Source: Sphagnum compactum (Eukaryota > Bryophyta > Sphagnopsida > Sphagnales). From it: a stretch of DNA of 64,000 nucleotides. The first letter of the stretch is position 1, and every line of letters begins with the position of its first letter. The stretch spans positions 62,001 through 126,000 of the forward strand of contig OZ234495.1 of the NCBI GenBank assembly GCA_965153455.1, given 5' to 3'. Both the position numbers and the translations under genes were made by a program. The notes under the pieces were generated by a model, which was given only the letters and a program-made list of their open reading frames with translations, was not told the DNA's origin and did not search any database. Below are positions 1 to 12,093 of this stretch, one piece after another.

Positions 1-3000
1 ACAATTTCCTGGCTCCTGCATTTTTAAATCAGCAAATGCTATTTACACATCAGTGCTATGCAGAAAAACGGTCCTCAGTGACAATAATGAGAGATATACT
101 GGAGCCACAAACTTTGCCTTGAGTACCAGGTCTTGGCAGGCAAAGGGCACTTTCCTTTGACAGTCACTAATGTACTGAGGCAGATGAGTTTGATTGCTAG
201 TAATAAAGCTTGACATGATCCTGAGCTAAGGAAACTGAGTGTACTAAATTATCATAACATAATTTGCTGGATGCTCAAATGTTACTAGCACAATGATGAG
301 CAGTTAAGCCAGGAATAACAATCAGAGGACTGATATGATAGAATTAACCTCCCACTCCTCTTGGACTTTTATGTTGAAGCAACATAATGCATATGTGTCA
401 AAGGAGAGAGATCTATCACAAAGGCATGCTATATACCAAAAAGAGTGTTGCATTAGCCCAGCTAACACTGAATTAGTTACAATCAAACAGAGAGGGGCTG
501 CTTTGTGCACATAGTGCAGATCTCCCCCCACATCATTTTTGAGAGGATCAATCCACCATTACTTTCAGCTAACGTTATCAGCTCCCATCAGTGGATGTAA
601 ATGGATTTATTTAACATGACATATTGCTTGGGAAAACAAAAAAGAGATTAACAAGAAGGGGAAAATAACCCTTACCGGTGAAAAAGGGGCTGCAGGAAAT
701 TCTGAATGTTGCCAATGAGTAGTCCAAACAAGAGAAGGCCTAACCCCGCAATACCCATTGTGAAGACAACCTCCCAAATGTACAGACTTGGTACCTGATT
801 GCCTGCAAGCGTGCTCAATTGCTACACAATCCAATTCCTACACATAATCAGCAGCCACTCCAAGTACATTGTGGCAGCAATCCCAAACAATCTGATTACA
901 TGACTGTCCTTCATGACTTCATGATGGACAAATCAACTAGTTGATACACAGCAGCCTTTTGGAAGTACAAATGAGATCAAAGGATTGAGCACAATCAGTT
1001 GAAGAATGATGAGTAGCAGATGATGACATACCAAAAATCCCCAGAAGAGAGAATAGATGTACTTATGCACAACTGAAGGCTCTTGCACAACCTGATAGCC
1101 CATAGGAGAATAGATCCCATATGGGAAAGTAGCACTTTGTGCAACAAGACAGCTGTTTGTTGCACTTGTATTTGCAATCCAATTGACTCTTGACTGATCA
1201 CCTGAATTTGTTGTTATTTTATATCCACAGTCCAAGTATTGTGGTAAGCAGAGTAAAGAGCTGGTGTTATCTGTGCTACAAGCAATTTGTAGACAAACAT
1301 TCACCCGCTGCAATATTCAAGCACACCCTTTCAGTTCCACTAAGCCAAGATTGAGAATCCACAGAACACAATTACAAAATGGGTGCTATCAGGTCCAAGG
1401 AGCACAACTAGTACAACCAGGAGACAGCAAACACAAGTCAAGGGAAGGATTGCACCTTACCTGGAGGCCAAAGAGATACCAGGAGCAACCCACAACATGG
1501 CTGGCTAGCAGGTACATGAAAATGTTGATGATAAAGTTGCTCCATGCTGTCTCAAACACAAACCCACTCCAAGACTGGCCAGCTACTAATAGAAAAAACC
1601 TGATAAATCGAGGGATCATTTGCAGAAGCACAACCCATCGCACTGCATTTTTGAAAAAGTTTGCTTGATCTCCTGGGTTGAAGTAATTCATGAGCACCAA
1701 GATAACAATCTGCAAAAATATCCAATCTACACTCCATTGGAATCCCTTCAGCTGATGAAAACTTACCAATGATCCATAGCATACAAACGTGCAACTGGAC
1801 CATTGAGATAGTTGTCTCAGGGCAGGACAATGCCATCTGTGGCAAGGCAGATTATAGGATAAGCAAGACAAATTCACTGCCCAATCGCCCAACAATTTGT
1901 GATGTAGGGACTATGATTGCACAATTGATTTGCAGTTTCCCAATTTTACTTGGAGGATGTACAACAACCAGCAATGCATACAACCAAATGATATATCTTC
2001 ATAAGTATTGAGAACTTCTCTTTACTTAGAAAAAAAAGAGAATAGAATTGAGAGATGACCAGATAAGATTCTAGAGATTTCAAATCCAGACCCCAACCCT
2101 AAAAACGGAGCGAAAAACTGAGGAGCAGTTTGAACAATAGCAAACTTTACACACATGTCCAGTGACCTTCAGCAACATATATGTAGTGACTAGCTACCAT
2201 TATATCCTCAGTCACTTCATCAACACCTGGTAGTGACTGGAGGTCAATGTCATACCTTGACCAATGTTTTTTCCATCACAACACCAGCAGTAACAGGAAA
2301 ACTCATCCATTGTGCTGGATACCTCAACAAAACATAAAGAGAGAGAAGGATGACAAAGAAAACCAACAAGAAAAGGGAAAACAAAGAGAAAGACAGACCA
2401 AGAAAGAGCTAAACAAAGAAAGAGGAAGAGAAGATACAAGTGAACAGAAAATTTTGCAGAACACATGGAAACAGGTATCGATCCCTCATGGTAGTGTTGA
2501 ACTGTATTCTAGAAGACATTTGTATGTCGATTGATAAACAACACTAAAAGGTATGTAAGCATTGAGTGTACCTGTGGAAGGGGCAAAACAGTGATGACAT
2601 CCAAAGCAAACCAGCCACGAAGATAATTAAGTGCAATAGCTTTTGAATCGACCACCACTTTGCCAGTGTTCAACACAATTGCTAACCTAAACTGCAATTC
2701 AGCAAGGATCAGTGAAAAGAATACAAAACCTTGAACACTCACTGCATAAGCCTAGTGTAGATTTCCATGATTGTATGCCAGTCTTTATCTGTTCACCATT
2801 CACACTATCAACAAGACCATGAATATATCACTGCAGTAAATGTTCAAGAACCACACACTCATGAATCTCTGTGCATGTGAGGACTGTAAGGAATCAGAAT
2901 TCAAGCTTCTGGCAATCAAGGAACAAAACAAATTGAAGCCACAATAGTTGGACTGATTGGAGCAAACCTTAAGCAGCATGTGGAGAAGGAAAATGAAATC

Positions 3001-4117
3001 TGTTACACTTCTCAACACTGTGAAGGCGATGGCCCAGCGATTGTGGAACACAACGCATTTGTAGTCCTGTTTTCACAGTTACAAATGCAGTCAAGAGAGA
3101 GAAGCAGCAAAATCAAAATTCCAGATCCTCATGAAAGAAGAGAAAGAGCATATTTGTGGCACAAAAGAAAGCTTCAAAGTATCTATGAAGTGAGATGCAG
3201 CTGACACAATTGACGAATTTGACCTAAATTTTATCAAGAGAAAAAACATACCGGACTTATAGAGACTGTAAGGAAGAACAGGGGATCCAGAAAGATGCCA
3301 ATGAAGCAAGAGATGACAAAAAGCTTGTTCCACAGTCGTAACACCTTCGTATTGCTATTGGGTTTTAAAACTTGTGTGAAAGGCTTGCAAATTCTCCAGC
3401 ACTTCCCCAGAACCTTTACACACCACCAAGATGCCACAATTCAACTCACAGTACCAATCAAGCATGTCAGGGGAGAAGACTCATGAGCATCAACATCTGA
3501 ATCAGATCAACAAAAAATCTGTAGAACCCATTCAAGTGTGAACCTTTCTAAAGCCAGGAATCAATCAATCCATGAGCTTCATACTTGATGCCACAAGATG
3601 ATCCACCTATGCTACACCAGCTTTTGATTTGTGGAATCATGAATACAAGAGCATGGCAGTCTCGTTTGAGCATCATAAACAAAACAGGTACAATGAAGTC
3701 ACAACTGAACCTGATTCTTATATTCAAATCCCAAATGCACACACAAAGCCATAAATCACAGTTGTGCTGACAGAAAGCTCTTCTGACAATTGTCGTGGAC
3801 TGATGTAGGCTCCAATTGAAGTGCTGGCACATTCTCATTGCCAGTGGATGATGGCACAGTTGTACGAATCTCTCCATTTCTTGAGAAAGAGATTCAGCTT
3901 GTGGGTTCACCTCGGCTGCCACAAACAGAAAAAAAACCAGGTGAGCAAAGCAAAAAGGACTTACGATCTTGAGTATAGAACGGCGAGTGATGAAGGGATT
4001 GCAACTGCCAGCGGCGAAGCGGCCTGGTTCCCGCAGATGCTCATCATTGCCGCCCCTATCATCCTCAGCAAGTTGGTACACGTTGATCCTCCTGGAAGAT
4101 GGTGCCCTGGAGACCAT
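1..4117 (-). CDS. Cyclic nucleotide-gated ion channel (CNGC), 5' two-thirds of gene, cut by window edge
   Basis: Plant CNGCs are plasma- or endomembrane cation channels with six membrane segments, a pore loop and a cytosolic cyclic-nucleotide/calmodulin-binding C-terminus. Reading the minus strand, eight exons can be joined: 4117-3965, 3413-3252, 3066-2968, 2691-2572, 1709-1461, 1307-1032, 821-676 and probably 15 to beyond base 1. All introns are GT-AG and all are phase 0 except the last (phase 2). About 402 codons are visible. S3 ends in the plant-typical LPLPQ, S4 carries VPRF-like MIPRFIR, and the pore reads STLAGNQ. The AGNQ filter is the form I associate with the CNGC19/20 group; that is family knowledge, not a search. 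The cyclic-nucleotide domain and IQ motif lie outside the window. The start is uncertain: ATG at 4117 is the first in frame, but the frame stays open upstream without an ATG to a stop near 4214, so an extra 5' exon is possible. Confidence 0.9.
676..821 (-). CDS. CNGC exon 7, pore filter and S6
   Basis: Contains 48 codons plus two bases. It begins QLSTLAGNQ (selectivity filter AGNQ) and runs through MGIAGLGLLLFGLLIGNIQNF, the S6 helix, to the start of the C-linker (PLFHR). The GTAAGG donor leaves phase 2, which matches a possible next exon at 15-1 (acceptor TGCAG) reading R-S-Q-E-I across the junction. Confidence 0.93.
1032..1307 (-). CDS. CNGC exon 6, S5-pore extracellular loop
   Basis: Exactly 92 codons. 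The Cys-rich loop (C..AC, LDCG, SCL) leads into FPYGIYSP and YIYSLFWGF, the pre-pore helix of plant CNGCs. The acceptor is TTGCAG and the donor is GTATGT. Confidence 0.93.
1461..1709 (-). CDS. CNGC exon 5, S4-S5
   Basis: Exactly 83 codons. It covers the voltage-sensor-like S4 (VLLQMIPRFIRF) and S5, ending MYLLASHVVGCSWYLFGLQ. The preceding 862-bp intron is the longest in the visible gene. Confidence 0.93.
2572..2691 (-). CDS. CNGC exon 4, S2-S3
   Basis: Exactly 40 codons from FRLAIVL to VLPLPQ. It includes the family-typical IALNYLRGWFALD stretch and the end of S3. The acceptor is TTGCAG and the donor is GTACAC. Confidence 0.92.
2968..3066 (-). CDS. CNGC exon 3, S1-S2 loop and S2
   Basis: Exactly 33 codons running from DYKC to LLHMLLK. 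It contains the conserved TVLRSVTD segment that begins S2 in CNGCs. Flanked by an AACAG acceptor and a GTTTGC donor. Confidence 0.88.
3252..3413 (-). CDS. CNGC exon 2, S1 segment
   Basis: Exactly 54 codons. It carries the conserved start of the channel core (LRLWNKLFVISC, then FLDPLFF), which is the S1 helix of plant CNGCs. The acceptor is GTAAAG at 3414-3419 and the donor is GTATGT just after 3252. Confidence 0.85.
3965..4117 (-). CDS. CNGC exon 1, cytosolic N-terminus
   Basis: Encodes about 51 residues rich in Arg, Glu and Asp and ends ILKI before a strong GTAAGT donor. It lacks membrane segments, as expected for the cytosolic N-terminus. It is shorter than the long N-termini I associate with CNGC19/20 proteins. 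An unseen upstream exon could splice into the open frame between about 4118 and 4211. Confidence 0.7.
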
Positions 4118-5807
4118 CTCCACTTGTTGCCCTGCAGAGGGCCTTGTTAGAAGCTCCAGCTCTGAGTTGGAGATTTCGTCGATATCGTACTCCCTCGATA
4201 GAAACGTCGGAATAATATTATTCCCTTATCTCTAGTCATTTGCAAACCGCCATCTCCTCCCCCTATCCCCCAACTGCAAATCACTGAAAACCGTCACCAA
4301 AAACAAAAATCAGAACCAAAAAGCCAGTACAAAAACTTTCTCCGTCCAACAACAATCCCTCGTACTCCCGTTCCACTCACCGAACAATTTTAAGCTAGCT
4401 CTCTCTCTCTCTCTCCCCCCTAGTAGACACTTCACATTTCTTCAGAGACCAACAACACATGAATCCGTGCATCATATAATAACTGCTGCTGCAACACGAC
4501 CACGAATTACTTCACTAAGAGCTGAAAACAACAGCAACAAAGCAATCTGACAAACGCAGACTACAAGATCAACACATAAACACAACACACAAGAGGCCGT
4601 CACCTCAAGTTTTGCAATAGAAATAGGTAGATAGTCTACCGAACTCTTCAGAATGAGAAAGAGGTTCACAATTCGATGCTCGCGGGTACACATACCCTGA
4701 GGGCTCGGCGGCTCGCCGATGCGAACAAACAACAAACCAACCGCATCACCAACGCCACTGCAATGAGCACGAGCACGAGCGCTACTTTGGGCAAGCTGCA
4801 AACTAGTCGACAGCAATCGTTGGCGATGGAAAACCAAGCGAGAAGTAAGCAAGATCAAGAGGGATGACGACGACGAGGAGCAACTACAAGTCCTCGGAGA
4901 TTCTTCGGATGCTCCCGCGTTGCCACTGCGCATGAAGTGCGGAGGAGGCGGGGTTTCCGCAGTCAACGCACACGCGCAATGGACGCAAGGGCTTAGGCAG
5001 CAGACCCGATAAGTCGGTATCAGTTTCTTTTTTCCTCGCGAAATTTCGCCATTTTTCGACAAAGAAATAGGAATTTTTTTAATTTTCAAGTGTAAATTCG
5101 ACTATTTTTTTCTATTAAAAATTCTCCAAATTTTCGAAATCAAATAAATGAAAAAAAAAAAACTGCTCGGTATGGTAAAAGCAAGCAAAAAAAGTAATCC
5201 CTAGTTTTTTTGTTTTGACTTTATCAAATTTTTATTTATTTTCCAAAAGTAGGAGTTGGAATTTTAATACCAACCCCCCTCCCCACTCCACAAACCCCGT
5301 TTTTTTGGCTTAATATATTTGTTTCAATGTGTAATTGTGTTTTTCCTATATGTGATGTGCATCTTCATTGAAGTTGTTAGTGAACTTGACAAAAGATTGC
5401 AAAATATCAATTAATTCTTCCTTTCTAATGTTAAACTAACAATTCCATAGTATACAATAAAAAATATCATGCCCTTTAATTTTTTGAACATTAATGGACA
5501 ACATAGACAATTAAATTTCAATAATTTGAAGGTTGTAAAACTTTTTTAAAAAAAACTTAAGAAAAGTAAAGGATGGGTATCACAAATAAAAAATGTGGCA
5601 TTGGTTTAATACTTTTGTTTATAACATGACATTGACCAAAATGAAACTATATGTAATCAATTGTCTTTGTTTCAATGTGTAATTGTCATAGAAATGTTTT
5701 GTAATACCTACAACCCAAAAACCCAATGTTATTATAGAATAAAGATTTAATATAATAGAATAAGTTTATAAAAATGAAGGATGGAATGTTTGGAATTTGG
5801 ACTTCAT
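4118..5807 (-). promoter_or_regulatory. Upstream and leader region of the CNGC gene
   Basis: No supported coding sequence. There is a CT microsatellite at 4399-4415 and a relatively GC-rich block at about 4680-5000 that may be 5' UTR or promoter. On the minus strand a CAGG/GTATGTG step near 4700 could be the donor of a 5' UTR intron. Beyond 5000 the DNA becomes very AT-rich with A and T runs. The promoter assignment is positional inference only. Confidence 0.4.
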
Positions 5808-6620
5808 TGATGCACTCCCAACCTCTTTTATAGACTCAATGTGAGTCTAAGGTGAAAACGATGAAAGAGCAAGGAGTTGGGGCATGTTCTTTAGCTCGCA
5901 ACACTTTGGGGGTAGAGGGGTGTGTTGGAGCTCTGGGATGGGGACTAAGATGAGTGACAAGCATCAATTACTCACAAAGATCAACACAAACTAAATAACA
6001 AATTGGTTAATGCATAGTTTGAGCACTTTTGATGCTACAACAAGCCATAAGCAAATTCGAACTCACAAGACTCACCATGGCCCGGACTTGAGGAAAGCCA
6101 TCACCTTCCTCCTTATACTAAACTTTGTGCCTTTTCACGAGGCTCACATCCAAATGGAATTTTGTCCAGGGATTCCCAAATGGGAGTCTCGAAATTCCTG
6201 AAATTGAGACTCTTGCAACTTTGGGGTTTCATAACTCTATTTATAGACTTTCAATTGAGATGAGGTCTACAGCAAAGTTATAGCCCTTGTCGAGAACTTT
6301 CCAACAATATGTGGCACGCCACTTGTAAGCAAGGAAGTCAGGTCGATTCCCAACTTTTAATGGTCGGGAATCAAACTGCCAATTTGACTCCTGGCCTTTC
6401 TTTTGGCCATAACTTGTGTTTCAAATGTCCGAATGAATCATGCGAGTTCATTTTAGACGTCTACATTTCAATAGCTTTTCAATGATATAAAGAACTCATC
6501 AATCCATTGGGTTTTGACCCCTGCAATCGCCCTCTAAAGATTTGGAAGTCCACTAGGACTCCAAACTCCCAAAGTGGAAGCTCTCTTAGGAGTGTGAGGG
6601 TTCATTCCCTCACACTTTCA
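5808..6620 (-). mobile_element. Diverged chromovirus LTR remnant
   Basis: Starts TGATGCACTCC, the reverse complement of the family LTR end, and follows the family LTR order: outer part, Pro-box-like GGGAGTCTC blocks, and the AAACTGCCAATTTGACTCC hairpin region near 6375. It stops near 6620, before the usual GGGGTTGCGACA terminus. No target duplication was recognised. It is more diverged than the other LTRs here, so it is probably an old solo LTR. Confidence 0.75.
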
Positions 6621-7474
6621 TATGGATATTTTAATCAGGAAATGATTGTAATGGAACAATATTTATATTTGGTGTATTTAAAACTAAAATAATTTTTTAT
6701 TGAACAAAATGTGAAAAAAGACAGGTGTCAGGAACATATTTTTAATTTTTGAAATAATATTATTGTAGTTTTAGTCTTCTAGGAAATTGCAAGTAAAATC
6801 ATTTGTATAGAAACTTCTATAAAACATATGAAAAAATATATCCAAATCACCTTGGAATATGTGACCTGCCCATAACTTGCAAGCTATTTCTACAACATGA
6901 TTATCTCAATACTAATACACATTTTCAAATAAAGAAACATGGCCCTGATGTGTGGCACCAAAATCTGGGCAAGCAACAAATCCATATGGCAAGCTATTTG
7001 AACATGTTCAAAATCTTCATAACATTCTAAACCCTTAATGACACAAAACCATACCCATGTATGAATTACTTCATAATAGGTGATTAAACAAGGTAGAAAA
7101 AATTATTTACAAGTTGGACTAAACATTGCAATGTTCCCTTTCACTAATCAAACTTTGTTATTTTCTTGCACTAACAACATCTAGTTCCCAAAATACTGCA
7201 CATATGATTTATTCATGTGAAAAAGTAGTTCACTTGAGTCACTCAACTATTTAAAACAAACACTCATACAATACTCTCGCCTAGATCCAAATAATTCAAT
7301 AAAGAGCTTCTGCATTAGATGTATTATAGACAATAATAGTTCATTTAGAACCTGATTAAATACTCATAATACATTCACTACCTTGCAAAATTCAAGGATA
7401 AAACTTACTTATCGTACATAAGGAACTACCTAAAGCAATGATAAATGCTACAATTATTATTTTCACTATGTGCC
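6621..7474. other. AT-rich DNA, no feature seen
   Basis: Low-complexity AT-rich intergenic sequence with only short open frames, many stops and no recognisable protein similarity. Confidence 0.6.
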
Positions 7475-8303
7475 TGACGTGCTCCTAAGTCCCTTGTTGA
7501 ACCCACTTGAGGGTTCAACTATGTAGAGTTGCAAAAAGTTGGGACTTGGGGCACGCTCTCGATTTCCAGCACTAAAAGGGGGTAGAGGGTCGTGCTAGAA
7601 GTCTCGGGATTAGACTAGGAAGAGGGACTAGATTATCTTGCTTGAATCTACATCCAAAACCAACCACAAGAGGGTTAGTTAGCATTCGGGAACACCCTTG
7701 GGTGTTGGGACAAGCCACGGGCACTTTGGACTACAAGACTCACCACGACCCGGACTCGGGGGAAGCCACCACCTTCCCCCATATAGTATTCTCTGCAGCT
7801 CTCCGCGGAGGCTACATCCAAATGGCTCTTTTTCCCGAGACTCCCAAGTTGGAGTCCCGAAATTGTCCCGAAACTGTCCCGGTTGGAGTCCCGGGACTTT
7901 AGGAGCTCGTAACTCCCGACTGTAGAATCCGATCGCAACGAGATCTAAACCAAAGTTGTAGCTCTCCTCAAGAGCTTTCCAACGCCATGTTGCACTCTAG
8001 AATCGGATGTCAAAAAGGCATCGATTCCCGACTTTTAGTGGTCGGGAGTCAAACTGACAATTTGACTCCCGGCCCTTCTTTTGCCCATAACTTGGGCTGA
8101 ATATGTCCAAATGACCAATGGGAGGCCATTTTAGACATCTACACTTTAAGACCTTTCCAATGACACCAAGAACACCCCAATGTGAGGTGTTTTGGTCTTC
8201 CAACTCGAGCTCTAAATTTTTGGGAGTCCCGGAGGACTCCATTTTCCCACTTTCGGGAGTGTGGGCTTCCCCATCACACTTAGCCCAAAGTGGGGTTGCG
8301 ATA
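7475..8303 (-). mobile_element. Solo LTR of the chromovirus family
   Basis: An 829-bp LTR in minus orientation, from TGACGTGCTCC to GGGGTTGCGATA. The five bases on each side are GTGCC (7470-7474 and 8304-8308), a target-site duplication. No internal sequence is attached, so it is a solo LTR left by LTR-LTR recombination. Its terminal CA has mutated to TA in this orientation. Confidence 0.92.
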
Positions 8304-9155
8304 GTGCCCATCTGCATTCAACAAAGTTTTAAGTTAGACAATTGTATATATTTAAACAAGCATTAAAGGAATGGAGATTTATCTAGTCTTTCTTCATATG
8401 TTTTTCATCATAAAAGGGCAAGTGCTTGTAAGGTCATGGGTTATCATTTTCTTTAATTTATGGCAAATCATTTGTGCTAACACCCACAACCCGCCTTAAA
8501 TGATACTACATTAATCTATGTGCCCTTTAACTTGCATCTGGTTAACTGGCAAGTTACCAAACTAATTGGAGTAAAGTCAACATGAAGCAATAAGCCATAA
8601 TAATGGCAAAACCCCCCAAAAACATTCGAAAGCTTAAAATCATCCAATGATAAATAAAAATATTTTAATTTTACATGTTTCAAAGAAAGCACCCACAATG
8701 ATCAACAACCATTAATAGTAAAGTTGTTATGGACATGAAAAGCCACAAGGACCAAGCTTAAAAGAAAGGTCCAAATCTAACTTTCAATCAAAGATCAAGA
8801 CAAGATTATGTGATTCAAAAACAAGAACACAATAACTAATAACAAGAATATGAGATGTGTAAGACAAACGTGGAAACGGATATTTATTAAGCTAACATAT
8901 GCAAACATGAACATGAAAATAACATGACAAGGCTATGGTGCAAGATCATGCCTAAAACCAATGTTGAACAAACTAAAAGAAATAAAAGGTTTTACTTCTA
9001 TTTAATCCTTTTGGGGACCTAACTCAAAGAAACTTCCAAGAAGGTTTATATATGTGCATCAAATAAAAAAGTTTTTTGAAAACCTTCCTAATTGAGAGTC
9101 AACCATGAGTTAATTGAAATTTAATTGAAAATTAACTAGGATTAATTAGGACTCA
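8304..9155. other. AT-rich DNA, no feature seen
   Basis: Intergenic AT-rich sequence between a solo LTR and the rearranged complex. No credible coding potential. Confidence 0.6.
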
Positions 9156-9974
9156 TGATGCACCCCCAACTCCTTGAAGGACTCAAATGTGAGTCCCAAG
9201 TAAAGGACATCAGAATGGAAGGGAGTCGGGGCGTGCTCCCTAACTCGCAGCATTAGAGGGATAGAGGGGCGTGCTGGAGCTTCGGGATTAGGACTAGGCA
9301 AAGTGACAAGCCTTATTCACTTACTCAAACCTGCATTAAACCAACCACAAAGTGGTTAGTGCACATTATGGATCACTCTTGGTGTTAGGACAAGCCACGG
9401 GCAACACGGACTCACTTGACTCACCACGGCCCGGACTCGGGGGAAGCCACCACCTTCCCTCATATAGTATTCTCTGCGTTACTCTACCACACCTACATCC
9501 AAACGGCTCTTTTTCTCGAGACTCCCAATGTGGAGTCTCGAAACTATCCCGGTTTGTACTCCCAGGACTTTGGGCATTCATAACTTCTTACTCAGACCTT
9601 CGATTGGGATGAGGTCTCAAGAAAACTTGTAGATGTCCTTGAGAGCTTTCCAACGGTGTGGTGCACTCCACCTGCACACACCAGGGTCGCGTCGATTCCC
9701 GACTTTTAGTGGTTAGGAATCAAACTGTTAGTTTGACTCCCGGCCTTTCTTTCGACCATAACTTGTGCTGTAGCTATCCAAATGGCTCATGCAAGGCCAT
9801 TTTAGACATCTACACTTCAAGACCTTTCCAATGGTATAAAGAACACTTCAAGGCAAGGTGTTTGGCCCCTTGCAATTGAATTTTAAATGTTTGGGAGTCC
9901 CGGAGGACTTTCAAGTCCCATTTTCGGGAGTGTGAGTGGCGACCTCACACTTCCCTCAAAGTGGGGTTGCGACA
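9156..9974 (-). mobile_element. Chromovirus LTR, left end of rearranged complex
   Basis: An 819-bp LTR in minus orientation (TGATGCACCC to GGGGTTGCGACA). It is followed at 9975 by the reverse complement of the polypurine tract (CTCTCCCCCACTAG), so it is the 3' LTR of a minus-strand element. The flank ACTCA does not match the flank CCTGA at the other end of the complex. Confidence 0.88.
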
Positions 9975-10159
9975 CTCTCCCCCACTAGAAGAAAAGGTCA
10001 ATGTCCTCATTGACACTTAGAACTTTCCCTCGCAATTGCAATCGTTTTCTTTTGGATCCTTGGCCATCAATTGTCAACTTTTGCGGCCGGACCTTGCCTC
10101 AAATTAACTTAGGCGTCCCCAAGTTTCTAACATTTTCTTGGCAAGTCCAAAGGGTCCAA
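9975..10159 (-). mobile_element. PPT and 3' UTR piece of minus-strand chromovirus
   Basis: Reverse complement of the family polypurine tract and of the last ~170 bases of the 3' untranslated region, matching 12690-12874. It ends abruptly near 10159 at a CCAAAGGG microhomology, where plus-oriented LTR sequence starts. Confidence 0.8.
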
Positions 10160-10436
10160 AGGGCCATGGTGAGTCAAGTGAGTCCGTGTTGCCCGTGGCT
10201 TGTCCCAACACCAAGAATGATCTAGAATGTGAACTAACCACCTTGTGGTTGGTTTGATTGCAGGTTCGAGTAAGTGAATAAGGCTTGTCACTCTTCCTAG
10301 TCCTAATCCCGGAGCTCTAGCACGCCTTTCTATCCCTCTAGTGCTCCGAGTCAAGGAGCGCGCCTCGACTCCCTTGCTTTCCATTGTCTTTACTTGGGAC
10401 TCACACTTGAGTCCCTTAAGGAGTTGGGGTGCGTCA
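10160..10436 (+). mobile_element. 3' part of a plus-oriented LTR
   Basis: Matches the last ~280 bp of the family LTR, from GGGCCATGGTGAGTCAAG to the terminus GTGCGTCA. The LTR end joins gag sequence directly at 10437, so it marks an insertion of one element into the gag of another. Confidence 0.82.
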
Positions 10437-10617
10437 ATGCATGTGCTAGATCTCAAGCATGAGTTCGGAATAAGCCCTCACATATTGCCTCAAATTCTCA
10501 TTTGTGGCATTCACAAGGTCGCGGAGTTTGCACCTCGAGATGTAGTCGGAGTTCCTGGGGACAAATTCGGCTTCAACATGGTCCTTGAAGAACTCCCAAG
10601 TGTAACCATGGTTCTTC
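10437..10617 (-). pseudogene. gag fragment, inverted
   Basis: The reverse strand matches gag residues around the [10 protein letters not shown]...LMLEIRHMH segment of the intact copy. It is cut on the left by an LTR end inside the HMH codons (CATGCAT) and on the right by a switch into plus-oriented integrase sequence near 10617. Confidence 0.75.
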
Positions 10618-12093
10618 ATGTGGGGGAGATGGAACTTCGAAAGGAAGTTCGACTAGCAAGCCATCGAGATGCATTCGCCAAGGAGGTGAAGCAAAACATT
10701 CAAAATGGAGCCAAGTCCCACATCCATTAGCGAAATGGATTCTTGTGGTACAAACAAAATCGACTCTATGTGCCGGAAGGGAAGATGAGGGACACCATCT
10801 TGAAGGAATGTCATGATGGATCGCTTGCAGGCCATGGTGGTGCAAACCACACGACAACATTCCTAAAGAAGTTCTACTATTGGCCCAACTTGAAGGATAG
10901 CACTGAGGAATATGTGAAAATTTGTTTAACTTGCCAACAAAACCGCACCCTTAACAAAAAGCAAGCAGGTTTGTTGCAACCTTTGCCAATTCCCGAAGGG
11001 CTGTGGGAAAATGTGTCCATGGATTTCATGGTAAGCTTGCCCCCATCAAGGGGATTTGATGCCATCATGGTGGTGGTGGATTGATTTAGCAAGATGGCAC
11101 ACTTCATTCCCACAAAGGATGAGGCCACGGCCCAAGAGATAGGAAGGTTGTTTTTCACACATGTCTTCAAGCACCATGGACATAGTTTCGGATCGAGACC
11201 CAAAGTTCACAAGTAAGTTTTGGCGAGCGCTATGGAAGCGCATGGGGTCGAAACTCAAGATGAACACTTCTTTCCATCCCCAAACTGATGGACAAATCGA
11301 GAGGGTGAACTTGGTGATCCAACAATTCCTAAAGAATTATGTGACGGCGGATCAACAAGATTGGGAGGACCATTTGGAGTTGGCCGAGTTTTGTTACAAC
11401 AATTCGGAACACTCCGCAACCGGATCCACCCCCTTTCAAATGGTGACGGGCAAATCACCAATTATGCCCATGACTTGGGTAGCACAAAGACAACCCCTGA
11501 ATGATGCAAGTGAGGAAGTGCCAATGGTCACACAACTTGATGAAGAAAGGCGGCGCTTGTGGGAGGTGGCCAAGGCCAACTTGGAAAAAGTGCACAAGAG
11601 GTACAAAGATTTTGTGGACAAGTCCTGACGAAAGGTGAAATTTCAAAAAGGGGACGAAGTGTGGTTGAACATCAAGAACATCCGGTTGCCAAAAGGTTTA
11701 AGTCATAAGTTCTTGGGCCCATATGCGGGCCCATTCAAAGTGTTGGAAAAAAAACTTTCCGACACTTACAAGTTAGAACTACTAGAAAATTTTAGAGTTC
11801 ACCCCACATTCCATGTTTCCCTTTTGAAGTCGGTCGCCCGTGATGCCTCAAGGCCTAATCGAAAGCACAACTCAAGGCCCCCACCTGACTTGGTTCACAA
11901 TGAACCAGAGTTTGAGGTGGAGGTCGTGCTCAAGTCAAGGCAACTAAGAGGATGAGAGCAGGAATACTTAGTTAAGTGCAAAGGATACCATCCAATAGAA
12001 GCATCTTGGGTCAATGAATCCGACATGGAGCATGCCTAAGAAGCCATAGAAGAATTCCACACTAGACTGGCAAAGAAGAGACGTAGAACGTGA
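10618..12093 (+). pseudogene. Decayed integrase-chromodomain region of chromovirus pol
   Basis: Starts at the RNase H-integrase junction (VGEMELRKEVRLA) and includes the HHCC zinc domain (LAGHGG...CLTCQQNR), the integrase core (MDFMVSLPP, then FTSKFW, DGQIERVN), the GPYAGPFKV motif and the start of the chromodomain. It is broken by TGA at 11082-11084 and 11626-11628, both opposite CGA in intact copies, by an ~11-bp deletion near 11179 in the core, and by later stops. RT and protease are absent. Not functional. Confidence 0.88.

Noticed and set aside
4472-5089. 205-codon minus-strand frame upstream of the CNGC gene
   Set aside because: No similarity to CNGC N-termini, strongly biased Ser/Leu/Cys content, and a plausible splice donor in the middle. 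More likely leader or promoter sequence.
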